Assembly (NCBI GenBank): GCA_018303575.1
Contig: JAGVXW010000040.1
Location: forward strand, 1-8,247
Source: Candidatus Woesearchaeota archaeon
GTDB lineage: Archaea > Nanobdellota > Nanobdellia > Woesearchaeales > WJIZ01
Reading direction: 5' to 3'
Length of the DNA: 8,247 nt
The stretch's first letter is position 1, and the number at the start of each line of letters is the position of its first letter. This document shows, in pieces, positions 1 through 5,371 of the stretch. Under the pieces are notes generated by a model. The model did not search any database, was not told the origin of the DNA, and saw only the letters and a program-made list of their open reading frames with translations. A program made the position numbers and the translations under genes.

Positions 1-463
1 GGCAGCTCGCCAATCCTTTCTTCTCTAAATACTGCTGGTGATACTCTTCAGCGCGATAAAACGTCTTCGCAGCGACAATTTCCGTCGCGATGGGCTTCCG
101 GAGTCTTTTCTGCGCCTCAGTTTTCGACTTTACGGCTTCCTCTTCTTGTTTCTTGGAATGGAAGAAAATCACCGAGCGGTACTGCGTGCCGAAATCAGGG
201 CCCTGCCTGTCTACTTGCGTGGGATCATGCGATTTCCAGAAGACGTCAAGTAACTCCGCATAGGATACTTTCTTAGGATCAAACGTCACCTCGACAACCT
301 CCGCGTGCCCGGTCGCGTCCGTGCACACGTCGCGATACGTCGGGTTCTCATAGTGCCCGCCCATATAGCCAACCTGGGTTGATATAACTCCTTTCACCTT
401 CCTGAACTCCGCCTCCACGCCCCAGAAGCAGCCGGCGCCGAATGTCGCTTTTTCCGTTGCCAT
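1..463 (-). CDS. msrA: Peptide methionine sulfoxide reductase MsrA (partial, C-terminus cut by window edge)
   Basis: MsrA reduces methionine-S-sulfoxide in proteins back to methionine, a cytosolic oxidative-damage repair step. The reverse strand reads open from the ATG at 463-461 to the left edge, giving 154 residues of a family usually near 160-210. The signature GAGCFWG lies at residues 9-15, with the catalytic Cys at 12 and Phe/Trp at 13-14 forming the methyl-binding pocket. Further family motifs follow: TGHAEVVEV, DPTQVDRQGPDFGTQYRSV and, near the cut end, a YHQQY segment. The C-terminus with any resolving cysteine is outside the window. A TATA-like TTAATAAG on the minus strand (492-485) is centred about 25 nt upstream of the ATG, so the message is probably leaderless. 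The gene is divergent from vapBC. The family call is certain; only the end is missing. Confidence 0.96.
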   Translation of the reverse strand, partial: MATEKATFGAGCFWGVEAEFRKVKGVISTQVGYMGGHYENPTYRDVCTDATGHAEVVEVTFDPKKVSYAELLDVFWKSHDPTQVDRQGPDFGTQYRSVIFFHSKKQEEEAVKSKTEAQKRLRKPIATEIVAAKTFYRAEEYHQQYLEKKGLASC

Positions 464-484
464 GAGCTTTAAGGGAAAGGGTCT

Positions 485-492
485 CTTATTAA
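485..492 (-). promoter_or_regulatory. Putative TATA box of msrA
   Basis: The minus strand reads TTAATAAG, centred about 25 nt before the msrA ATG. This matches the archaeal TATA-to-start distance expected for a leaderless transcript. Assigned by position and composition only. Confidence 0.5.
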
Positions 493-518
493 CATTTTTC
501 CCAAATCCTACCATAAAG

Positions 519-526
519 TTTATATA
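519..526 (+). promoter_or_regulatory. TATA box of vapBC
   Basis: TTTATATA is centred about 27 nt upstream of the ATG at 550. It supports 550 as the antitoxin start and a leaderless message. An ATG at 526 in the same frame overlaps this box, so it is unlikely to be used. Confidence 0.65.
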
Positions 527-551
527 TGTGCTTTCACATCTTATCACATAT
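524..551. promoter_or_regulatory. Candidate VapB operator (inverted and direct repeats)
   Basis: ATATGTG at 524-530 is the exact reverse complement of CACATAT at 545-551. Within the spacer, TCACAT occurs twice (534-539 and 544-549), exactly 10 bp or about one helical turn apart. The repeats sit between the TATA box and the antitoxin start codon, where a ribbon-helix-helix antitoxin would be expected to bind and autoregulate. The repeats are seen directly; the operator role is inferred. Confidence 0.4.
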
Positions 552-771
552 GCCAAATCTCACCCTTGCCATTCCGGAAGAGCTGCATGAGAAGATGAAG
601 CACCATTCGGAAATCCGCTGGAGCGAAGTCGTCAGGAAATCCCTGTCGGAAAAAATCCGGGATCTTGAGCTATTGGAAAAGATTTCCGGAAAAAGCAGGC
701 TCACGCCGGAAGATATCCGGAAATTCAGCCGCAAGGTTAATAGGGAAGTATTCAAGACGCTCAATGCATGA
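550..771 (+). CDS. vapB: VapB-type antitoxin, ribbon-helix-helix
   Basis: This 73-residue protein is the likely antitoxin of the VapBC pair. Residues 1-32 (MPNLTLAIPEEL, then helices around HEKMKHHSEIRWSEVVRKSL) fit the archaeal VapB ribbon-helix-helix fold: a short beta strand for DNA contact, then two helices including the common 'W-S-E-V-V-R' segment. The charged tail, about residues 33-73, would wrap and block the toxin. The start at 550 is chosen over the in-frame ATG at 526 because homology begins at MPNLTL and the TATA box lies 27 nt upstream of 550. The TGA stop overlaps the toxin ATG in an ATGA junction, implying translational coupling. Autorepression through the repeats at 524-551 is plausible. 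The family assignment rests on sequence pattern and context. Confidence 0.85.
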   Translation: MPNLTLAIPEELHEKMKHHSEIRWSEVVRKSLSEKIRDLELLEKISGKSRLTPEDIRKFSRKVNREVFKTLNA

Positions 772-1190
772 AGGTCGTACTCGACGTCAATATCCTCGTC
801 TCCGCCCTCCTTCGAGATTCAACAACGCGCTGGATCCTGACCCATGCTCCGTTCGAGTTCTTCTTCCCGGAGCCCTCCCTCGCTTCCATCCGGAAGCATC
901 AGGCGGCTCTCCTTGAGAAATCGGGATTCACGCCCAAAGACTTTGATTGGGCTTTGGCCAAGATTCTGGAGAACGTCCAGCTTCTTCCAGCGAGTTTTGT
1001 CAAGGAGCGATGGCAGGAGGCAAAGGGCATCATGGAGAAAATCGATGAGGAAGATGTCGTTTTCATTGCAGCGGCCCTCAGTATCCCTCATGCCGTCATC
1101 TGGTCAGAGGACAAACATTTCGAACAGCAGAAACGCGTCTCCGTACTTAAGACAAGGGAGATATTGGCGAAGTTGGCTGGAGGGAAGTAA
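768..1190 (+). CDS. vapC: VapC-type toxin, PIN-domain ribonuclease
   Basis: This 140-residue protein is a PIN-domain Mg-dependent endoribonuclease, the expected toxin of the pair with vapB. It opens with MKVVLDVNILVSALL, placing the first acidic metal ligand at Asp6 with Asn8. Acidic residues follow at Glu35 (PEPSLASI), Asp96 (within DEEDVVFIAAAL) and Asp115 (WSEDKHF), which together form the usual PIN acidic quartet. The C-terminal 'D-K-H-F ... V-L-K-T-R-E' pattern is common in PIN proteins of this class. It overlaps vapB by 4 nt and ends 10 nt before a convergent tRNA. All expected catalytic acids are present, so it is probably active. Many VapC toxins cut tRNA or rRNA; the target here cannot be read from sequence. 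Confidence 0.9.
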   Translation: MKVVLDVNILVSALLRDSTTRWILTHAPFEFFFPEPSLASIRKHQAALLEKSGFTPKDFDWALAKILENVQLLPASFVKERWQEAKGIMEKIDEEDVVFIAAALSIPHAVIWSEDKHFEQQKRVSVLKTREILAKLAGGK

Positions 1191-1200
1191 GAAATTTGAG

Positions 1201-1273
1201 TGGGCTCTACCGGAATCGAACCGGTGACCTCCACCATGTCAAGGTGGCGTTCTAGCCACTGAACCAAGAGCCC
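1201..1273 (-). tRNA. tRNA-Val (anticodon GAC)
   Basis: A complete 73-nt cloverleaf folds by eye on the minus strand. The acceptor is GGGCTCT/AGAGCCC and the D stem GTTC/GAAC around AGTGGCTA. The anticodon stem is CCACC/GGTGG with loop TTGACAT, giving GAC. The T arm is ACCGG-TTCGATT-CCGGT, and the discriminator is A. No CCA is encoded and there is no intron. Its D and T arms closely match the intron-containing tRNA-Val(CAC) at 5166-5252, which supports valine identity. It is convergent with vapC. Confidence 0.96.
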
Positions 1274-1297
1274 GGATGGATGCACGTAATTTCCGCT

Positions 1298-1306
1298 TTA
1301 TTAATA
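1298..1306 (-). promoter_or_regulatory. Putative TATA box of tRNA-Val(GAC)
   Basis: An AT-rich stretch (TTATTAATA on the minus strand) is centred about 29 nt upstream of the tRNA 5' end. It fits an archaeal TATA element with a few-nt leader removed by RNase P. Confidence 0.5.
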
Positions 1307-1374
1307 AGTGTTTCGTATCATCTCCGGATATAACTAATATACGCATTACGCTCCTAGTTTCTAAATTCGGAAAA

Positions 1375-1382
1375 TTTATAAA
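1375..1382 (+). promoter_or_regulatory. Putative TATA box of the 105-residue membrane protein
   Basis: TTTATAAA is centred about 29 nt upstream of the ATG at 1408. It decides that start against the in-frame ATG at 1276. Confidence 0.55.
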
Positions 1383-1407
1383 TGGGCAAGTCTCATTTCG
1401 GAAGCCC

Positions 1408-1725
1408 ATGGCCATCGCGTACAGCTCCGGGAGAACAGAACTGAAGAACATCTCAGTCACCCCGACGCAGCTCCGCCTCTTCAAGGAGCGCGCCATCCGC
1501 GAATACCGGGCGAAAAACGAAGGCGCCATCAAGGATTATGTGTACTCAACGCTCATCGCCAAGCTCAAGAGGATCGCTCCTCTGAATATTGTAATTGGCA
1601 CCATCTCCGCGGCCCTTTTGGTGCGGTACAAGGGCGTCGAGTCCCTCATGTACCTGTTCCTGTCAGCGATTATTGGACTCACGCTCGTTCCCTATCTGAC
1701 GCAGCTCTTCATTAGAAAGGCCTAG
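1408..1725 (+). CDS. Small membrane protein of unknown function, two predicted helices
   Basis: I do not recognise this 105-residue protein. Residues 1-60 are polar and positively charged, with a helix-prone stretch of alternating Arg/Lys/Glu (QLRLFKERAIREYRAKNEGA). Two hydrophobic segments follow, about residues 61-76 (APLNIVIGTISAALLV) and 84-101 (LMYLFLSAIIGLTLVPYL), joined by a short loop and ending in a basic tail (FIRKA). This suggests a cytoplasmic N-terminal part on a helical membrane hairpin. The frame is open back to an ATG at 1276, but residues from there would cross the tRNA promoter region and read unlike a protein N-terminus. The TATA box at 1375-1382 supports 1408. It precedes the permease gene, which has its own TATA box, so co-transcription is not required. 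Confidence 0.7.
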   Translation: MAIAYSSGRTELKNISVTPTQLRLFKERAIREYRAKNEGAIKDYVYSTLIAKLKRIAPLNIVIGTISAALLVRYKGVESLMYLFLSAIIGLTLVPYLTQLFIRKA

Positions 1726-1753
1726 GCGGTTCTTCCAAAGTCGAGGCATAATG

Positions 1754-1761
1754 TTTATATA
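1754..1761 (+). promoter_or_regulatory. TATA box of the permease-phosphorylase-histone run
   Basis: TTTATATA is centred about 27 nt upstream of the ATG at 1785, the same geometry as at vapB. It probably drives the permease, AMP phosphorylase and histone as one unit, since the spacing between these genes leaves no room for further promoters. Confidence 0.65.
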
Positions 1762-1784
1762 GTCTCCAGCAGGGAATTTCAGAG

Positions 1785-2837
1785 ATGGCAGCCATCCAGT
1801 ACCGCAAGTACGTGCTTCTGGGCATCCTCATCCTGCTCATCACGCTCGTCGCGTATCTTTTGAAGCCTTTCATCCGGCCTGTGCTTGGGAGCCTGGTGCT
1901 CGCCTATGTCTGCTATCCCCTGTACAAGAAATTACGGGCCAAAGTGAAATGGGACTGGCTTGCCGCCCTGCTGGTGAGCCTCTTCCTCGTCCTGTTATTC
2001 GCCCTGCCGGTCATCATCATCGCCAACACGGTCACGGGCGAAGTGACGGTCAATTACATCACCCTGAAGCAGATCCTCGCGACAGGAAGGATCATGGACG
2101 AGCCCTGCGTTGACGGCGGCTTCGGCTGCCGCTTCGTCAGCTGGGCCGAGGGCTTGCTGGCCGACCCCCAGATCAAGTTCTACCTCACAGACTTAGTGAG
2201 CCGGAGCACAGACTACATGTTGAAGAAAGCGGGCGAATTCGTGCTCCAGATCCCGATGATAATCCTGAATTTCTTCATCATGCTCTTTGTCTTATTTTAT
2301 CTCTTGAAAGAAGGCGACACCATCGCCTACCGGCTGAAGAGGATACTGCCGCTCCGGGAGGACCAGCGCGAGAATATCTTCAACCGCATCAATGATGTCA
2401 CCTTCGCTGTCATCTACGGCCAGCTGCTTGTCTCCGCGATCCAGGCAGCGCTCGGCGGACTCTTTCTCTGGGTCTTCGGCGTGCCCTCTCCTTTGCTCTG
2501 GACCATGGTGATGTTCTTCACGGCATTGGTGCCCTTCCTCGGCACCCCCATTGTCTGGGTTCCGGCGATGCTGGTCAAATTCGCGCAGGGAGAAGTTTTT
2601 AATGCGCTCGGCCTGCTCTTCACCGGCCTGTTCATTTCAGTCATCGACAATGTCATCCGGCCGAAGATTGTGTCCAGCCGCGCCAGCATCCATCCTATTT
2701 TCGTGCTGCTTGGCGTGCTTGGCGGCATCAGCCTCTTCGGCTTCTTCGGCATCATCATCGGGCCGGTGCTGCTGAGCGTCTTCATGGCCTTTGTCGAGAT
2801 CTATGAAGAGGAGATGGAACGTGAAGTTCCGGGTTAG
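1785..2837 (+). CDS. AI-2E family transporter (PerM/YdiK-like permease)
   Basis: This 350-residue polytopic membrane protein has the usual family length and layout. Hydrophobic segments lie near residues 9-28, 32-46, 58-81, 154-174, 210-232, 235-262, 272-290 and 303-337. A soluble extracytoplasmic-type loop of about 70 residues (82-153) sits between the third and fourth; it carries Cys108 and Cys115. The C-terminal signature is strong: DNVIRPKIVS at 288-297, then a 'H-P-I-F-V-L-L-G-V-L-G-G' run and a glycine-rich FGIIIGPVLL helix. Members export varied small molecules or act as Na+/H+ antiporters, and a few are linked to autoinducer-2 export; the substrate here cannot be told. The AMP phosphorylase start lies inside this gene's 3' end, suggesting translational coupling. 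Start 1785 is supported by the TATA box at 1754. Confidence 0.92.
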   Translation: MAAIQYRKYVLLGILILLITLVAYLLKPFIRPVLGSLVLAYVCYPLYKKLRAKVKWDWLAALLVSLFLVLLFALPVIIIANTVTGEVTVNYITLKQILATGRIMDEPCVDGGFGCRFVSWAEGLLADPQIKFYLTDLVSRSTDYMLKKAGEFVLQIPMIILNFFIMLFVLFYLLKEGDTIAYRLKRILPLREDQRENIFNRINDVTFAVIYGQLLVSAIQAALGGLFLWVFGVPSPLLWTMVMFFTALVPFLGTPIVWVPAMLVKFAQGEVFNALGLLFTGLFISVIDNVIRPKIVSSRASIHPIFVLLGVLGGISLFGFFGIIIGPVLLSVFMAFVEIYEEEMEREVPG

Positions 2838-4296
2838 GCTGCTCCGGCTGTCGAGCGGCGGCCCCCTCATCGCCGCGCTGAATCCCGAGGACGCGCAGGT
2901 GCTCGACCTCCATCCGCTGGATCGCATCAAGGTTCTCTACGACCATAGCGTAGAGACCGTGGTTATCGATTCTGGCGCTGAGATTCCCCGCGGCTCCATA
3001 GGCCTCTTCGAGGAAGTCGCGCATGCTCTCGGCCTTCGGGAGGGCCAGGAAGTGGAAGTGAAACTCGCCCGCAAGCCGCTCTCCATCGACCTCATCAAAA
3101 AGAAGCTTGACGGCCAGCACCTTTCCAAGCAGGAGCTCAGCCAGGTTGTCTGGGACATCGTGCACAACAAGCTCAGCGACATCGAGCTCACCTTTTTCGT
3201 GGCCGCCTCCTACGCGCACCATAACACGCTTAACGAGACGGTCTGGCTAACAGAAGCGATGGTGGAGCAGGGCCAGCGCCTCCGGCTGAGGAAAAAAATC
3301 ATCCTCGACAAGCACTGCATCGGCGGCATCCCCGGCAACCGCACAACACCCATTGTCGTGCCCATCCTCGCCGCGGCCGGCTACTGCATGCCAAAAACAA
3401 GCAGCCGCGCTATCACCTCGCCGGCAGGCACTGCCGACACGGTCGAAGTGCTCGCACCCGTCACCCTTCCATTGGAAAGGATGCGCCACATTGTCGAGCA
3501 GGCGAACGCGTGCATGGTGTGGGGCGGCGCGCTCAACCTCGCTCCGGCCGACGACAAGATCATCAGCGTGGAGAAATCGCTCATGATCGATGCCGAGTCG
3601 CAATTGCTTGCCAGCATCCTCGCCAAGAAATACTCTGTCTGCGCGACGCATGTCGTGATTGACATCCCAATCGGGCCCAGTACCAAGATCACCAGCCGGA
3701 GGAGGGCTCTTGATCTGAGCCGCAAGTTCAAGGATATCGGCAGGCGCTTGGGCATGCGCGTAAAAGTAGCGCTCACTGACGGCAGGCAGCCCATCGGCAA
3801 CGGTGTGGGGCCGGCGCTGGAAGCAAGGGATGTGCTCAAGGTGCTCCGGCAGGACAGGGACAGGCCAATGGACCTCGAGAAGAAGGCCCTGCTTCTTGCC
3901 GGTGAGCTCTTTTCCCTGGTCGGCGAGAAAGATGGCCTGATGAAGGCGCAGGAGCTCCTGCGCTCCGGCCAAGCTTATGCAAAGCTTAAACAAATAATCA
4001 AGCTGCAGGGCGGGAATCCTTCAATACTGCCGGAGCACATCCCACTGGCCCGGAAAAGGTATGTGGTGAAAGCGCTCCGGCCCGGGACCGTGAATCACAT
4101 TGACAATCTCCTGATCGCGAAACTCGCAAGGATTGCCGGGGCGCCCAAGAACAAGGGCGCTGGCGTGTATCTGCACAAGCACTTGGGCGATAAGGTGAAA
4201 GTCGGCGAAGCCCTCATGACCGTGTACTGCGATTCCCAGGACAGGATGGAATACGTCGAGCAGATCACGAAGGAAATGCAGCCCCTGAGGTGGTAG
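2821..4296 (+). CDS. deoA: AMP phosphorylase (archaeal DeoA homologue)
   Basis: AMP phosphorylase splits AMP with phosphate into adenine and ribose 1,5-bisphosphate, the first step of the archaeal AMP salvage route that continues through R15P isomerase to form III RuBisCO. From the GTG at 2821 it has 491 residues, close to the roughly 500 of the Thermococcus enzyme and longer than bacterial thymidine phosphorylases because of an extra N-terminal domain. Family motifs are intact: KHCIGGIPGN near 164-173, the phosphate/nucleotide-site KTSSRAIT near 192-199, AGTADTVEV, and WGGALNLAPADD near 234-245. The C-terminal domain has the NKGAGVYLHKHLGDKV lobe seen in this superfamily. The GTG start (MKFRVRLLRLSSGG) aligns best with known N-termini; an in-frame ATG at 2803 and TTG at 2791 are alternatives. 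It overlaps the permease end by 17 nt and is followed at 1 nt by the histone. Confidence 0.93.
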   Translation: MKFRVRLLRLSSGGPLIAALNPEDAQVLDLHPLDRIKVLYDHSVETVVIDSGAEIPRGSIGLFEEVAHALGLREGQEVEVKLARKPLSIDLIKKKLDGQHLSKQELSQVVWDIVHNKLSDIELTFFVAASYAHHNTLNETVWLTEAMVEQGQRLRLRKKIILDKHCIGGIPGNRTTPIVVPILAAAGYCMPKTSSRAITSPAGTADTVEVLAPVTLPLERMRHIVEQANACMVWGGALNLAPADDKIISVEKSLMIDAESQLLASILAKKYSVCATHVVIDIPIGPSTKITSRRRALDLSRKFKDIGRRLGMRVKVALTDGRQPIGNGVGPALEARDVLKVLRQDRDRPMDLEKKALLLAGELFSLVGEKDGLMKAQELLRSGQAYAKLKQIIKLQGGNPSILPEHIPLARKRYVVKALRPGTVNHIDNLLIAKLARIAGAPKNKGAGVYLHKHLGDKVKVGEALMTVYCDSQDRMEYVEQITKEMQPLRW

Positions 4297-4297
4297 C

Positions 4298-4513
4298 ATG
4301 CCGAGGCCAGGAACCCTCATTCCGAAAGAGCCGGTGATGCGCATCATGCAGAAGGCCGGAGCCAAGCGGATATCTCTGGAGGCGGCGGAGGAGTTGGTGA
4401 ACCTGCTGACAGCGCAGGCGCTTGAAATCGGCGCGCGGGCGGCGCAAATCGCTGTCCACGTCGGCCGGAAGACCGTGCAGGCCGGGGATGTGAAGCTGGC
4501 TGCGAAAGTTTAA
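4298..4513 (+). CDS. Archaeal histone (HMf family)
   Basis: This 71-residue histone-fold protein dimerises and wraps or stacks DNA in chromatin-like fibres. The three-helix pattern is clear: helix 1 about residues 10-20, loop with AGAKRIS (Arg24) touching the minor groove, long helix 2 about 27-55, and the second DNA-contact loop GRKTV at 56-60, leading to helix 3 with Asp64 positioned for the conserved Arg-Asp clamp (Arg57/Asp64). A short basic-proline N-terminal tail (MPRPGTL) precedes helix 1, and the C-terminus stops right after helix 3, without the short basic extension of HMfB. It starts one base after the AMP phosphorylase stop, so it is almost surely co-transcribed and may be translated by reinitiation. 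That is an unusual operon partner for a chromatin protein. Confidence 0.95.
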   Translation: MPRPGTLIPKEPVMRIMQKAGAKRISLEAAEELVNLLTAQALEIGARAAQIAVHVGRKTVQAGDVKLAAKV

Positions 4514-4516
4514 AAG
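4509..4516 (+). promoter_or_regulatory. TATA box of the 169-residue protein
   Basis: TTTAAAAG overlaps the histone stop codon and is centred about 27 nt upstream of the ATG at 4540. This is the same geometry as the other leaderless genes here, so the gene can be transcribed apart from the histone. Confidence 0.5.
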
Positions 4517-4539
4517 AAGAAAGCCCTTCTTCCCCGCCT

Positions 4540-5049
4540 ATGGACGCGAGTGCCTTCAGGAGGCTGGACAGGGGGTATGTCGTGCGCGCGTACGAAGGCC
4601 ACTTGGAGCCGGAGCTCAGGCTGCCCTATGTCCTCCTTTCCCCCCATCCCGAGCAGGATCACACCATCGTGCGGTCAGGCACGCTGGATGTCGCCGTGAC
4701 CCAGCTCTGGGCGCCGGGATATGTGGGATTGCATCTTGATGGCTCATTGCTGGGGCTGTTGCCGGCAGAGATCCATCTTCTCCTCGCACAGGTGGAAATT
4801 CCCCATACCAAGATGTCAAACAGATATCGGCAGGAGACCCGGTTCGAGCCAGTCGAGCGTGCTGTGGAGGCGCATCTCGAGCTGCTGAAGGATGACGAAC
4901 GGACAGGCCTGATCGTTGGGCCGCATGATCGGATGGGAGAGACCCTGCTCAACTACGCACTCTACGTCTTCCATCGCAGCGGAGACCCTAGAATGAGCAC
5001 GTTCGCGCGGCGGCTGAGCCGCGCTTTGAGGAGCCCTTCCCCGAACTAG
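4540..5049 (+). CDS. Conserved-looking soluble protein of unknown function
   Basis: I do not recognise this 169-residue protein and see no catalytic motif I would trust. There is no signal peptide or membrane segment. The N-terminal two-thirds looks like alternating strands (RGYVVRAYEG, PYVLLSPHPE, LDVAVTQLWAPGYVGLHL), the middle has an Arg/Glu-rich stretch (NRYRQETRFEPVERAVEAHL), and the C-terminus is helical and basic (FARRLSRALRSPSPN). Codon use is GC-rich like the neighbouring backbone genes, so it looks native and truly coding. It starts 26 nt after the histone stop with its own TATA-like box and ends 40 nt before the tRNA cluster. No function is proposed. Confidence 0.75.
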   Translation: MDASAFRRLDRGYVVRAYEGHLEPELRLPYVLLSPHPEQDHTIVRSGTLDVAVTQLWAPGYVGLHLDGSLLGLLPAEIHLLLAQVEIPHTKMSNRYRQETRFEPVERAVEAHLELLKDDERTGLIVGPHDRMGETLLNYALYVFHRSGDPRMSTFARRLSRALRSPSPN

Positions 5050-5054
5050 TTAAC

Positions 5055-5062
5055 TTTTTAAA
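5055..5062 (+). promoter_or_regulatory. TATA box of the tRNA-Ala/tRNA-Val cluster
   Basis: TTTTTAAA is centred about 31 nt upstream of the tRNA-Ala(GGC) 5' end. It fits a promoter giving a short leader. The next tRNA starts only 1 nt after the first ends, so this promoter should serve both. Confidence 0.55.
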
Positions 5063-5089
5063 CGTCCCGGCGGTTCTTCCTGCTCTTTT

Positions 5090-5164
5090 GGGCCGATAGT
5101 TAAATCCGGTTATAACGCCCCGCTGGCAGCGGGGAGGCTCCGGGTTCAAATCCCGGTCGGTCCA
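5090..5164 (+). tRNA. tRNA-Ala (anticodon GGC)
   Basis: A complete 75-nt cloverleaf. The acceptor is GGGCCGA/TCGGTCC and contains the G3:U70 wobble that marks alanine tRNAs. The D stem is GTTA/TAAC with a 10-nt loop, and the anticodon stem CCCCG/CGGGG with loop CTGGCAG, giving GGC. The T arm is CCGGG-TTCAAAT-CCCGG, with discriminator A. No intron and no encoded CCA. It is separated by one base from the next tRNA. Confidence 0.96.
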
Positions 5165-5165
5165 C

Positions 5166-5252
5166 GGGCCTGTAGTTCAGCGGCTAGAACGTTGCCCTCA
5201 CAAACGTGTTTGAGAATGGCAAAGGTCACCGGTTCGATTCCGGTCAGGCCCA
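5166..5252 (+). tRNA. tRNA-Val (anticodon CAC) with a 14-nt intron
   Basis: An 87-nt gene giving a 73-nt mature tRNA. The acceptor is GGGCCTG/CAGGCCC, D stem GTTC/GAAC, anticodon stem TTGCC (5192-5196)/GGCAA (5218-5222), T arm ACCGG-TTCGATT-CCGGT, discriminator A. The 21-nt anticodon loop is explained by a 14-nt intron at 5203-5216, after position 37. CTCA (5197-5200) pairs with TGAG (5211-5214), forming the 4-bp helix of a relaxed splice motif. It is flanked by the 3-nt bulge AAT at the 3' site and an open loop at the 5' site. Splicing leaves loop CTCACAT and anticodon CAC. The D and T arms match tRNA-Val(GAC) at 1201-1273. Confidence 0.93.
5203..5216 (+). other. tRNA-Val(CAC) intron, bulge-helix-loop type
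   Basis: The 14-nt insert lies at the canonical 37/38 site. The 4-bp central helix CTCA/TGAG and the AAT bulge (cut after its second base) are visible. The intron itself is too short for a stable inner hairpin, so the motif is a relaxed bulge-helix-loop rather than the strict form. Splicing would need the archaeal EndA endonuclease. Confidence 0.85.
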
Positions 5253-5254
5253 TA

Positions 5255-5265
5255 GGACTGGCCGG
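5255..5265 (+). repeat. 11-nt reverse complement of the tRNA-Ala(CGC) 3' end
   Basis: GGACTGGCCGG is the exact reverse complement of CCGGCCAGTCC at 5434-5444, the T-stem/acceptor strand of tRNA-Ala(CGC). If both are on one transcript they could pair and compete with tRNA folding. Confidence 0.6.
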
Positions 5266-5321
5266 TCCCGAGTGTCCCGCAAAGGGAAGTCCGAACGCGA
5301 GTGAGGACTCAACGAGGATAT

Positions 5322-5333
5322 CGGTCAGGCCCA
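5322..5333 (+). repeat. 12-nt direct repeat of the tRNA-Val(CAC) 3' end
   Basis: CGGTCAGGCCCA at 5322-5333 is identical to the last 12 bases of tRNA-Val(CAC) at 5241-5252. The flanks (ATAT here versus ATTC in the tRNA) differ, so this is a short duplication, a vestigial attachment-like site, or part of the RNA structure described at 5255-5357. Confidence 0.6.
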
Positions 5334-5371
5334 GAGCCGGTTGAGATCAATCGGCTTACCGAGAGTTATTT

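Larger units (their letters stand above)
5255..5357 (+). ncRNA. Candidate structured RNA between tRNA-Val and tRNA-Ala
   Basis: This spacer of 119 nt (5253-5371) has no ORF or tRNA but is densely paired. A closing stem joins 5255-5264 to 5322-5331 (10 positions, one A-G mismatch, one G-T). Inside are a small hairpin TCCC/GGGA (5275-5287, loop GCAAA) and a second, AGTCC/GGACT (5288-5309, 12-nt loop). A separate hairpin follows at 5334-5357: AGCCGGTTG pairs fully with CAATCGGCT around loop AGAT, plus a G-T closing pair. I see no box C/D pair and no terminal ACA. It would be co-transcribed with the tRNAs and could be a small RNA, a processing element, or a tRNA-derived remnant. The pairings are read directly; any function is inference. 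Confidence 0.4.

Noticed and set aside
38..253. Plus-strand open frame inside msrA
   Set aside because: It is a shadow of the minus-strand msrA reading frame, which is unmistakable.
526..549. Upstream in-frame ATG giving vapB an extra MCFHILSH extension
   Set aside because: It overlaps the TATA box and lies before the point where family similarity begins (MPNLTL); the 550 start fits promoter spacing.
1276..1407. N-terminal extension of the two-helix membrane protein from ATG 1276
   Set aside because: The extension covers the tRNA-Val promoter region and the TATA box at 1375; its composition does not resemble the rest of the protein.
3247..3993. Long minus-strand open frame (248 codons) inside the AMP phosphorylase gene
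   Set aside because: It is an antisense shadow in GC-rich coding DNA; the plus-strand protein carries every family motif and the antisense translation shows no recognisable pattern.
4514..4532. Short hairpin AGAAG/CTTCT after the histone as a terminator
   Set aside because: Only 5 bp, no following T run, and it sits between the TATA box and start codon of the next gene.
1725..5080. Identical 12-mer GGCGGTTCTTCC at 1725-1736 and 5069-5080
   Set aside because: A pair of identical 12-mers is expected by chance in a window of this size; no shared context apart from both lying just after a gene.
5253..5371. H/ACA or C/D box small RNA in the tRNA spacer
   Set aside because: No ACA at a proper distance after the closing stem, no RTGATGA/CTGA pair; GTGAGGA at 5301-5307 only loosely resembles a C box. 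Kept as an unclassified structure.
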